This document shows positions 22,738-34,873 of a stretch of DNA of 35,215 bases, piece after piece. Each line of letters starts with the position of its first letter. The stretch's first letter is position 1. The notes under the pieces were generated by a model that searched no databases, was not told the origin of the DNA, and saw only the letters and a list, made by a program, of their open reading frames with translations. A program made the translations under genes and the position numbers. Origin of the DNA: Albugo candida (lineage: Eukaryota; Oomycota; Peronosporomycetes; Albuginales; Albuginaceae); NCBI GenBank assembly GCA_905220665.1, contig CAJNAR010000068.1, forward strand, positions 1-35,215. Direction: 5' to 3'.

Positions 22738-25700
22738 TGATCCGTTAATGCTGTGGCTTCAGTCAGATAAACTATATGAGGAAACATGACTAGGCAACAT
22801 CGTGGTAAGAGTTTCATCAATCAGCCTATAAGTCGATTAGTTTAGGAATCAGATAAGGTATCCTCAAATAGTCGTTCATACTAAGCTTTTCTCGAAGTAT
22901 GTAAGACAAAAAAAATAAAAATGCACCCGGTTACCGCCGGCGATATCTCGAGTACAAGCAGCAAGCAGAAAGTATTCAGGACTCTAGTGAGATTAATCCT
23001 CAGATTCACAAGCCTCAGTCCTTTCTATATTTTTCTCAACATCGCGATGATACATGCTACACTCGATGCCTTTCACGAGTCACCATTTGAGTTGAAAAAA
23101 AGCTACAGCTAACTGATTTCAGCTCGTACAATTTCTTGCGTGAAGCTTGTCTACTCGCACAACCCACATATGCACTGACTCCTTGATAGTGTATCATGTG
23201 CCTAGGAACGCATCGTACATGGACGTTTTATGAATCCGACCAGAATCCAAAAAGGTTATTTTGCTTTTCAGCCTTTTTTTTCAGAATTGTGTATAGAACA
23301 CCTTCATTAAGTAGTAAATATACAGGATTGCCAAAGGAAATTCAGAAAGATCAGAATTTTCTTGGTATTTTCATTTGATTGCGCAGATAGATCTTATACT
23401 TGGTGTCTTTTTTCGATTTTACGTTTCATATGAATAAATCCTACACACAACTGATTTCAGCTGATACACTTTATTCCTTGGAATCGTGTGGGAATATGAT
23501 CCGTTAATGCTGTGGCTTCAGTCAGATAAACTATATGAGGAAACATGACTAGGGAACATCGTGGTAAGAGTTTCATCAATCAGCCTATAAGTCGATTAGT
23601 TTAGGAATCAGATAAGGTATCCTCAAATAGTCGTTCATACTAAGCTTTTCTCGAAGTATGTAAGACAAAAAAAATAAAAATGCACCCGGTTACCGCCGGC
23701 GATATCTCGAGTACAAGCAGCAAGCAGAAAGTATTCAGGACTCTAGTGAGATTAATCCTCAGATTCACAAGCCTCAGTCCTTTCTATATTTTTCTCAACA
23801 TCGCGATGATACATGCTACACTCGATGCCTTTCACGAGTCACCATTTGAGTTGAAAAAAAGCTACAGCTAACTGATTTCAGCTCGTACAATTTCTTGCGT
23901 GAAGCTTGTCTACTCGCACAACCCGCATATGCACTGATCCTTTATACTGTATTCTGTGCCTAGGAACGCATCGTACATGGACGTTTTATGAATCCGACCA
24001 GAATCCAAAAAGGTTATTTTGCTTTTCAGCCTTTTTTTGCAGAATTGTGTATAGAACACCTTCATTAAGTAGTAAATATACAGGATTGCCAAAGGAAATT
24101 CAGAAAGATCAGAATTTTCTTGGTATTTTCATTTGATTGCGCAGATAGATCTTATACTTGGTGTCTTTTTTCGATTTTACGTTTCATATGAATAAATCCT
24201 ACACACAACTGATTTCAGCTGATACACTTTATTCCTTGGAATCGTGTGGGAATATGATGCGTTAATGCTGTGGCTTCAGTCAGATAATCTATATGAGGAA
24301 ACATAACTAGGGAACATCGTGGTAAGCGTTTCATCAATCAGCCTATAAGTCGATTAGTTTAGGAATCAGATAAGGTATCCTCAAATAGTCGTTCATACTA
24401 AGCTTTTCTCGAAGTATGTAAGACAAAAAAAATAAAAATGCACCCGGTTACCGCCGGCGATATCTCGAGTACAAGCAGCAAGCAGAAAGTATTCAGGACT
24501 CTAGTGAGATTAATCCTCAGATTCACAAGCCTCAGTCCTTTCTATATTTTTCTCAACATCGCGATGATACATGCTACACTTAATGCCTTTCACGAGTCAC
24601 CATTTGAGTTGAGTAAAAGTAACAGCTAACTGATTTCAGCTCGTACAATTTCTTGCTTGAAGCTTGTCTACTCGCATAACCCGCATATGCACTGACTCCT
24701 TTATACTGTATCATGTGCCTAGGAACGCATCGTACATGGACGTTTTATGAATCCGACCAGAATCCAAAAAGGTTATTTTGCTTTTCAGCCTTTTTTTGCA
24801 GAATTGTGTATAGAACACCTTCATTAAGTAGTAAATATACAGGATTGCCAAAGGAAATTCAGAAAGATCAGAATTTTCTTGGTATTTTCATTTGATTGCG
24901 CAGATAGATATTATACTTGGTGTCTTTTTTCGATTTTACGTTTCATATGAATAAATCCTACACACAACTGATTTCAGCTGATACACTTTATTCCTTGGAA
25001 TCGTGTGGGAATATGATCCGTTAATGCTGTGGCTTCAGTCAGATAAACTATATGAGGAAACATGACTAGGGAACATCGTGGTAAGCGTTTCATCAATCAG
25101 CCTATAAGTCGATTAGTTTAGGAATCAGATAAGGTATCCTCAAATAGTCGTTCATACTAAGCTTTTCTCGAAGTATGTAAGACAAAAAAAATAAAAATGC
25201 ACCCGGTTACCGCCGGCGATATCTCGAGTACAAGCAGCAAGCAGAAAGTATTCAGGACTCTAGTGAGATTAATCCTCAGATTCACAAGCCTCAGTCCTTT
25301 CTATATTTTTCTCAACATCGCGATGATACATGCTACACTCGATGCCTTTCACGAGTCACCATTTGAGTTGAAAAAAAGCTACAGCTAACTGATTTCAGCT
25401 CGTACAATTTCTTGCGTGAAGCTTGTCTACTCGCACAACCCGCATATGCACTGATCCTTTATACTGTATTCTGTGCCTAGGAACGCATCGTACATGGACG
25501 TTTTATGAATCCGACCAGAATCCAAAAAGGTTATTTTGCTTTTCAGCCTTTTTTTGCAGAATTGTGTATAGAACACCTTCATTAAGTAGTAAATATACAG
25601 GATTGCCAAAGGAAATTCAGAAAGATCAGAATTTTCTTGGTATTTTCATTTGATTGCGCAGATAGATCTTATACTTGGTGTCTTTTTTCGATTTTACGTT

Positions 25701-27287
25701 TCATATGAATAAATCCTACACACAACTGATTTCAGCTGATACACTTTATTCCTTGGAATCGTGTGGGAATATGATCCGTTAATGCTGTGGCTTCAGTCAG
25801 ATAAACTATATGAGGAAACATGACTAGGCAACATCGTGGTAAGAGTTTCATCAATCAGCCTATAGGGCGATTAGTTTAGGAATCAGATAAGGTATCCTCA
25901 AATAGTCGTTCATACTAAGCTTTTCTCGAAGTATGTAAGACAAAAAAAATAAAAATGCACCCGGTTACCGCCGGCGATATCTCGAGTACAAGCAGCAAGC
26001 AGAAAGTATTCAGGACTCTAGTGAGATTAATCCTCAGATTCACAAGCCTCAGTCCTTTCTATATTTTTCTCAACATCGCGATGATACATGCTACACTCGA
26101 TGCCTTTCACGAGTCACCATTTGAGTTGAAAAAAAGCTACAGCTAACTGATTTCAGCTCGTACAATTTCTTGCGTGAAGCTTGTCTACTCGCACAACCCG
26201 CATATGCACTGATCCTTTATACTGTATTCTGTGCCTAGGAACGCATCGTACATGGACGTTTTATGAATTCGACCAGAATCCAAAAAGGTTATTTTGCTTT
26301 TCAGCCTTTTTTTTCAGTATTGTGTATAGAACACCTTCATTAAGTAGTAAATATACAGGATTGCCAAAGGAAATTCAGAAAGATCAGAATTTTCTTGGTA
26401 TTTTCATTAGTTTGCGCAGATAGATCTTATACTTGGTGTCTTTTTTCGATTTTACGTTTCATATGAATAAATCCTACACACAACTGATTTCAGCTGATAC
26501 ACTTTATTCCTTGGAATCGTGTGGGAATATGATCCGTTAATGCTGTGGCTTCAGTCAGATAAACTATATGAGGAAACATGACTAGGCAACATCGTGGTAA
26601 GAGTTTCATCAATCAGCCTATAAGTCGATTAGTTTAGGAATCAGATAAGGTATCCTCAAATAGTCGTTCATACTAAGCTTTTCTCGAAGTATGTAAGACA
26701 AAAAAAATAAAAATGCACCCGGTTACCGCCGGCGATATCTCGAGTACAAGCAGCAAGCAGAAAGTATTCAGGACTCTAGTGAGATTAATCCTCAGATTCA
26801 CAAGCCTCAGTCCTTTCTATATTTTTCTCAACATCGCGATGATACATGCTACACTCGATGCCTTTCACGAGTCACCATTTGAGTTGAAAAAAAGCTACAG
26901 CTAACTGATTTCAGCTCGTACAATTTCTTGCGTGAAGCTTGTCTACTCGCACAACCCGCATATGCACTGATCCTTTATACTGTATTCTGTGCCTAGGAAC
27001 GCATCGTACATGGACGTTTTATGAATCCGACCAGAATCCAAAAAGGTTATTTTGCTTTTCAGCCTTTTTTTGCAGAATTGTGTATAGAACACCTTCATTA
27101 AGTAGTAAATATACAGGATTGCCAAAGGAAATTCAGAAAGATCAGAATTTTCTTGGTATTTTCATTTGATTGCGCAGATAGATCTTATACTTGGTGTCTT
27201 TATTCGATTTTACGTTTCATATGAATAAATCCTACACACAACTGATTTCAGCTGATACACTTCATTCCTTGGAATCGTGTGGGAATA
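22738..27287 (+). repeat. Copies 31-36, TGCGTGAAG / CTCGCACAACC block
   Basis: Copies 31, 32, 34, 35 and 36 share TGCGTGAAG with TACTCGCACAACC. Copy 30 on the left and copy 37 on the right share it too, so this haplotype overlaps the type C copies. Copies 31, 35 and 36 share ACTAGGCAACATC. Copy 33 is different: CTTAATG, TTGAGTAAAAGTAAC and GCTTGAAG. Copy 31 shares CACAACCCACAT and CCTTGATAGTG only with copy 19, twelve copies away. Copy 35 has a private CTATAGGGCG. Confidence 0.88.
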
Positions 27288-28803
27288 TGATCCGTTAATG
27301 CTGTGGCTTCAGTCAGATAAACTATATGAGGAAACATGACTAGGGAACATCGTGGTAAGCGTTTCATCAATCAGCCTATAGGTCAATAAGTTTAGGAATC
27401 AGACAAGGTATCCTCAATTAGTCGTTCATACTAAGCTTTTCTCGGAGTATGAAAGAGAAACAAAAAAAAAATCCACCCGGTTACCGCCGGCGATATCGCG
27501 AGTACAAGCAGCAAGCAGAAAGTATTCAGGACTCTAGTGAGATTAATCCTCAGATTCACAAGCCTCAGTCCTTTTTATATTTTTCTCAACATCGCGATGA
27601 TACATGCTACACTCGATGCCTTTCACGAGTCACCATTTGAGTTGAAAAAAAGCTACAGCTAACTGATTTCAGCTCGTACAATTTCTTGCGTGAAGCTTGT
27701 CTACTCGCACAACCCGCATATGCACTGATCCTTTATACTGTATTCTGTGCCTAGGAACGCATCGTACATGGACGTTTTATGAATTCGACCAGAATCCAAA
27801 AAGGTTATTTTGCTTTTCAGCCTTTTTTTGCAGAATTGTGTATAGAACACCTTCATTAAGTAGTAAATATACAGGATTGCCAAAGGAAATTCAGAAAGAT
27901 CAGAATTTTCTTGGTATTTTCATTAGTTTGCGCAGATAGATCTTATACTTGGTGTCTTTATTCGATTTTACGTTTCATATGAATAAATCCTACACACAAC
28001 TGATTTCAGCTGATACACTTTATTCCTTGGAATCGTCTGGGAATATGATGCGTTAATGCTGTGGCTTCAGTCAGATAATCTATATGAGGAAACATGACTA
28101 GGGAACATCGTGGTAAGCGTTTCATCAATCAGCCTATAGGTCAATAAGTTTAGGAATCAGACAAGGTATCCTCAATTAGTCGTTCATACTAAGCTTTTCT
28201 CGGAGTATGAAAGAGAAACAAAAAAAAAATCCACCCGGTTACCGCCGGCGATATCGCGAGTACAAGCAGCAAGCAGAAAGTATTCAGGACTCTAGTGAGA
28301 TTAATCCTCAGATTCACAAGCCTCAGTGCTTTTTATATTTTTCTCAACATCGCGATGATACATGCTACACTTAATGCCTTTCACGAGTCACCATTTGAGT
28401 TGAAAAAAAGTTACAGCTAACTGATTTCAGCTCGTACAATTTCTTGCTTGAAGCTTGTCTACTCGCATAACCCGCATATGCACTGACTCCTTTATACTGT
28501 ATCATGTGCCTAGGAACGCATCGTACATGGACGTTTTCTGACTCCGACCAGAATCCAAAAAGGTTATTTTGCTTTTCAGCCTTTTTTTCAGAATTGTGGA
28601 TAGAACACCTTCATTAAGTAGTCAATATACAGGATTGCCAAAGGAAATTCAGAAAGATCAGAATTTTCTGGGTATTTTCATTTGATTGCGCAGATAGATC
28701 TTATACTTGGTGTCTTTTTTCGATTTTACGTTTCATATGAATAAATCCTACACACAACTGATTTCAGCTGATACACTTTATTCCTTGGAATCGTCTGGGA
28801 ATA
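27288..28803 (+). repeat. Copies 37-38, second type C pair
   Basis: Both begin with the type C cluster also seen in copies 28-30 (GGTCAATAAG, CAGACAAGG, CTCGGAGTATGAAAGAG, TCCACCC, GATATCGCG). Copy 38 is a mosaic. Its first part is type C with CAGTGCTTTTTAT, and from about 28,370 it passes into type B-like variants (CTTAATG, TTTTCTGACTCC, TTGTGGATAG, AGTCAATATAC, TTTTCTGGG). Confidence 0.88.
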
Positions 28804-31800
28804 TGATGCGTTAATGCTGTGGCTTCAGTCAGATAATCTATATGAGGAAACATAACTAGGGAACATCGTGGTAAGCGTTTCATCAATCAGCCTATAGGTC
28901 AATAAGTTTAGCAATCAGATAAGGTATCCTCAAATAGTCGTTCATACTAAGCTTTTCTCGAAGTACGTAAGACAAAAATAATAAAAATGCACCCGGTTAC
29001 CGCCGGCGACATCTCGAGTACAAGCAGCAAGCAGAAAGTATTCAGGACTCTAGTGAGATTAATCCTCAGATTCACAAGCCTCAGTCCTTTTTATATTTTT
29101 CTCAACATCGCGATGATAGATGCTACACTTAATGCCTTTCACGAGTCACCATTTAAGTTGAAAAAAAGTTACAGCCAACTGATTTCAGCTCGTACAATTT
29201 CTTGCGTGAAGCTTGTCTACTCGCATAACCCGCATATGCACTGACTCCTTTATACTGTATCATGTGCCTAGGAACGCATCGTACATGGACGTTTTCTGAC
29301 TCCGACCAGAATCCAAAAAGGTTATTTTGCTTTTCAGCCTTTTTTTCAGAATTGTGGATAGAACACCTTCATTAAGTAGTCAATATACAGGATTGCCAAA
29401 GGAAATTCAGAAAGATCAGAATTTTCTGGGTATTTTCATTTGATTGCGCAGATAGATCTTATACTTGGTGTCTTTTTTCGATTTTACGTTTCATATGAAT
29501 AAATCCTACACACAACTAATTTCAGCTGATACACTTCATTCCTTGGAATCGTCTGGGAATATGATGCGTTAATGCTGTGGCTTCAGTCAGATAATCTATA
29601 TGAGGAAACATAACTAGGGAACATCGTGGTAAGCGTTTCATCAATCAGCCTATAGGTCAATAAGTTTAGCAATCAGATAAGGTATCCTCAAATAGTCGTT
29701 CATACTAAGCTTTTCTCGAAGTACGTAAGACAAAAATAATAAAAATGCACCCGGTTACCGCCGGCGACATCTCGAGTACAAGCAGCAAGCAGAAAGTATT
29801 CAGGACTCTAGTGAGATTAATCCTCAGATTCACAAGCCTCAGTCCTTTTTATATTTTTCTCAACATCGCGATGATAGATGCTACACTTAATGCCTTTCAC
29901 GAGTCACCATTTAAGTTGAAAAAAAGTTACAGCCAACTGATTTCAGCTCGTACAATTTCTTGCGTGAAGCTTGTCTACTCGCATAACCCGCATATGCACT
30001 GACTCCTTTATACTGTATCATGTGCCTAGGAACGCATCGTACATGGACGTTTTCTGACTCCGACCAGAATCCAAAAAGGTTATTTTGCTTTTCAGCCTTT
30101 TTTTTCAGAATTGTGGATAGAACACCTTCATTAAGTAGTCAATATACAGGATTGCCAAATGAAATTCAGAAAGATCAGAATTTTCTTGGTATTTTCATTT
30201 GATTGCGCAGATAGATCTTATACTTGGTGTCTTTTTTCGATTTTACGTTTCATATGAATAAATCCTACACACAACTGATTTCAGCTGATACACTTCATTC
30301 CTTGGAATCGTGTGGGAATATGATCCGTTAATGCTGTGGCTTCAGTCAGATAAACTATATGAGGAAACATGACTAGGGAACATCGTGGTAAGCGTTTCAT
30401 CAATCAGCCTATAAGTCGATTAGTTTAGGAATCAGATAAGGTATCCTCAAATAGTCGTTCATACTAAGCTTTTCTCGAAGTACGTAAGACAAAAATAATA
30501 AAAATGCACCCGGTTACCGCCGGCGATATCTCGAGTACAAGCAGCAAGCAGAAAGTATTCAGGACTCTAGTGAGAATAATCCTCAGATTCACAAGCCTCA
30601 GTCCTTTTTATATTTTTCTCAACATCGCGATGATAGATGCTACACTTAATGCCTTTCACGAGTCACCATTTAAGTTGAAAAAAAGTTACAGCCAACTGAT
30701 TTCAGCTCGTACAATTTCTTGCGTGAAGCTTGTCTACTCGCATAACCCGCATATGCACTGACTCCTTTATACTGTATCATGTGCCTAGGAACGCATCGTA
30801 CATGGACGTTTTCTGACTCCGACCAGAATCCAAAAAGGTTATTTTGCTTTTCAGCCTTTTTTTTCAGAATTGTGGATAGAACACCTTCATTAAGTAGTCA
30901 ATATACAGGATTGCCAAATGAAATTCAGAAAGATCAGAATTTTCTTGGTATTTTCATTTGATTGCGCAGATAGATCTTATACTTGGTGTCTTTTTTCGAT
31001 TTTACGTTTCATATGAATAAATCCTACACACAACTGATTTCAGCTGATACACTTCATTCCTTGGAATCGTCTGGGAATATGATGCGTTAATGCTGTGGCT
31101 TCAGTCAGATAATCTATATGAGGAAACATAACTAGGGAACATCGTGGTAAGCGTTTCATCAATCAGCCTATAGGTCAATAAGTTTAGCAATCAGATAAGG
31201 TATCCTCAAATAGTCGTTCATACTAAGCTTTTCTCGAAGTACGTAAGACAAAAATAATAAAAATGCACCCGGTTACCGCCGGCGACATCTCGAGTACAAG
31301 CAGCAAGCAGAAAGTATTCAGGACTCTAGTGAGAATAATCCTCAGATTCACAAGCCTCAGTCCTTTCTATATTTTTCTCAACATCGCGATGATAGATGCT
31401 ACACTTAATGCCTTTCACGAGTCACCATTTAAGTTGAAGAAAAGTTACAGCCAACTGATTTCAGCTCGTACAATTTCTTGCGTGAAGCTTGTCTACTCGC
31501 ATAACCCGCATATGCACTGACTCCTTTATACTGTATCATGTGCCTAGGAACGCATCTTACATGGACGTTTTCTGTCTCCGACCAGAATCCAAATAGGTTA
31601 TTTTGCTTTTCAGCCTTTTTTTTCAGAATTGTGTATAGAACACCTTCATTAAGTAGTAAATATACAGGATTGCCAAAGGAAATTCAGAAAGATCAGAATT
31701 TTCTTGGTATTTTCATTAGTTTGCGCAGATAGATCTTATACTTGGTGTCTTTTTTCGATTTTACGTTTCATATGAATAAATCCTACACACAACTGATTTC

Positions 31801-31838
31801 AGCTGATACACTTTATTCCTTGGAATCGTCTGGGAATA
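28804..31838 (+). repeat. Copies 39-42, type B block
   Basis: Four adjacent copies share GATAGATGC, CTTAATGCC, TTTAAGTTG, TTACAGCCAACTG, GCGTGAAG, CTCGCATAACC, TTTTCTG in the segment after GGACG, and an AAAAATAATAAAAATG tract. Copies 39, 40 and 42 have GACATC in the palindrome block; copy 41 has GATATC. Copies 41 and 42 have GAGAATAA. Copies 40 and 41 share CCAAATGAAATTC. The reading frame from the ATG runs 85 codons here because TAG/TAA in the common type is read through as CAA. This reflects substitutions, not evidence of a protein. Confidence 0.9.
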
Positions 31839-34114
31839 TGATGCGTTAATGCTGTGGCTTCAGTCAGATAATCTATATGAGGAAACATGACTAGGGAACA
31901 TCGTGGTAAGCGTTTCATCAATCAGCCTATAAGTCGATTAGTTTAGGAATCAGACAAGGTATGCTCAAATAGTCGTTCATACTAAGCTTTTCTCGAAGTA
32001 TGTAAAACAAAAAAAATAAAAATCCACCCGGTTACCGCCGGCGATATCTCGAGTACAAGCAGCAAGCAGAAAGTATTCAGGACTCTAGTGAGATTAATCC
32101 TCAGATTCACAAGCCTCAGTCCTTTCTATATTTTTCTCAACATCGCGATGATACATGCTACACTCGATGCCTTTCACAAGTCACCATTTGAGTTGAAAAA
32201 AAGCTACAGCTAACTGATTTCAGCTCGTACAATTTCTTGCTTGAAGCTTGTCTACTCGCATAACCCGCATATGCACTGACTCCTTGATACTGTATCATGT
32301 GCCTAGGAACGCATCGTACATGGACGTTTTCTGACTCCGATCAGAATCCAAAAAGGTTATTTTGCTTTTCAGCCTTTTTTTTCAGAATTGTGTATAGAAC
32401 ACCTTCATTAAGTAGTCAATATACAGGATTGCCAAAGGAAATTCAGAAAGATCAGAATTTTCTTGGTATTTTCATTAGTTTGCGCAGATAGATGGTATAC
32501 TTGGTGTCTTTTTTCGATTTTACGTTTCATATGAATAAATCCTACACACAACTGATTTCAGCTGATACACTTTATTCCTTGGAATCGTCTGGGAATATGA
32601 TGCGTTAATGCTGTGGCTTCGGTCAGATAATCTACATGAGGCAACATAACTAGGGAACATCGTGGTAAGCGTTTCATCAATCAGCCTATAGGTCAATAAG
32701 TTTAGGAATCAGACAAGGTATCCTCAATTAGTCGTTCATACTAAGCTTTTCTCGGAGTATGAAAGAGAAACAAAAAAAAAATCCACCCGGTTACCGCCGG
32801 CGATATCGCGAGTACAAGCAGCAAGCAGAAAGTATTCAGGACTCTAGTGAGATTAATCCTCAGATTCACAAGCCTCAGTCCTTTTTATATTTTTCTCAAC
32901 ATCGCGATGATACATGCTACACTCGATGCCTTTCACGAGTCACCATTTGAGTTGAAAAAAAGCTACAGCTAACTGATTTCAGCTCGTACAATTTCTTGCG
33001 TGAAGCTTGTCTACTCGCATAACCCGCATATGCACTGACTCCTTTATACTGTATCATGTGCCTAGGAACGCATCGTACATGGACGTTTTCTGACTCCGAC
33101 CAGAATCCAAATAGGTTATTTTGCTTTTCAGCCTTTTTTTTCAGAATTGTGTATAGAACACCTTCATTAAGTAGTAAATATACAGGATTGCCAAAGGAAA
33201 TTCAGAAAGATCAGAATTTTCTTGATATTTTCATTAGTTTGCGCAGATAGATCTTATACTTGGTGTCTTTTTTCGATTTTACGTTTCATATGAATAAATC
33301 CTACACACAACTGATTTCAGCTGATACACTTTATTCCTTGGAATCGTCTGGGAATATGATGCGTTAATGCTGTGGCTTCAGTCAGATAATCTATATGAGG
33401 AAACATGACTAGGGAACATCGTGGTAAGCGTTTCATCAATCAGCCTATAAGTCGATTAGTTTAGGAATCAGATAAGGTATGCTCAAATAGTCGTTCATAC
33501 TAAGCTTTTCTCGGAGTATGAAAGAGAAACAAAAAAAAATCCACCCGGTTACCGCCGGCGATATCGCGAGTACAAGCAGCAAGCAGAAAGTATTCAGGAC
33601 TCTAGTGAGATTAATCCTCAGATTCACAAGCCTCAGTGCTTTTTATATTTTTCTCAACATCGCGATGATACATGCTACACTTAATGCCTTTCACGAGTCA
33701 CCATTTGAGTTGAAAAAAAGTTACAGCTAACTGATTTCAGCTCGTACAATTTCTTGCTTGAAGCTTGTCTACTCGCATAACCCGCATATGCACTGACTCC
33801 TTGATACTGTATCATGTGCCTAGGAACGCATCGTACATGGACGTTTTCTGACTCCGATCAGAATCCAAAAAGGTTATTTTGCTTTTCAGCCTTTTTTTTC
33901 AGAATTGTGTATAGAACACCTTCATTAAGTAGTAAATATACAGGATTGCCAAAGGAAATTCAGAAAGATCAGAATTTTCTTGGTATTTTCATTAGTTTGC
34001 GCAGATAGATGGTATACTTGGTGTCTTTTTTCGATTTTACGTTTCATATGAATAAATCCTACACACAACTGATTTCAGCTGATACACTTTATTCCTTGGA
34101 ATCGTGTGGGAATA
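31839..34114 (+). repeat. Copies 43-45, right block with alternating types
   Basis: Copies 43 and 45 share GGTATGCTC, TTTTCTGACTCCGATCAG and GATGGTATAC. Copy 44 instead matches copy 42 in CCAAATAGG and GATCTTATAC. Copy 44 has a full type C junction. Copy 45 has the type C A-tract but TAAGTCGATTAG upstream. Copy 43 has the standard A tract but TCCACCC. Copy 44 has private CTTCGGTC, CTACATGAGGCAAC and CTTGATATTTTC. These copies carry more private variants than those in the middle of the array. Confidence 0.88.
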
Positions 34115-34873
34115 TGATCCGTTAATGCTGTGGCTTCAGTCAGATAATCTATATGAGGAAACATGACTAGGGAACATCGTGGTAAGCGTTTCATCAATCA
34201 GCCTATAGGTCGATTAGTTTAGGAATCAGATAAGGTATCCTCAATTAGTCGTTCATACTAAGCTTTTCTCGAAGTATGTAAGACAAAAAATATAAAAATG
34301 CACCCGGTTACCGCCGGCGATATCTCGAGTACAAGCAGCAAGCAGAAAGTATTCAGGACTCTAGTGAGATTAATCCTCAGATTCACAAGCCTCAGTCCTT
34401 TCTATATTTTTCTCAACATCGCGATGATACATGCTACACTCGATGCCTTTCACAAGTCACCATTTGAGTTGAAAAAAAGCTACAGCTAACTGATTTCAGC
34501 TCGTACAATTTCCTGCTTGAAGCTTGTCTACTGGTATAACCCGCATATGCACTGATCCTTTATACTGTATTCTGTGCCTAGGAACGCATCGTACATGGAC
34601 GTTTTATGAATCCGACCAGAATCCAAAAAGGTTATTTTGCTTTTCAGCCTTTTTTTGCAGAATTGTGTATAGAACACCTTCATTAAGTAGTAAATATACA
34701 GGATTGCCAAAGGAAATTCAGAAAGATCAGAATTTTCTTGGTATTTTCATTTGATTGCGCAGATATATCTTATACTTGATGTCTTTTTTCGATTGTGTAT
34801 TTCATATGAAAAACTGCTACACTGAACTGATTTCAGCTGATACACCTTATTCCTTGACAATCGTCTGGTAATA
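34115..34873 (+). repeat. Copy 46, last complete unit
   Basis: Up to 34,765 this copy is as close to consensus as any other. It has TTTCCTGCTTG (otherwise seen only in copies 1, 7 and 9), TACTGGTATAACC, GATCC/ATTCTG, TTTTTTTGCAG and CTTTCACAAGTC (shared with copy 43). Its last 108 bp are much more diverged. Confidence 0.92.
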
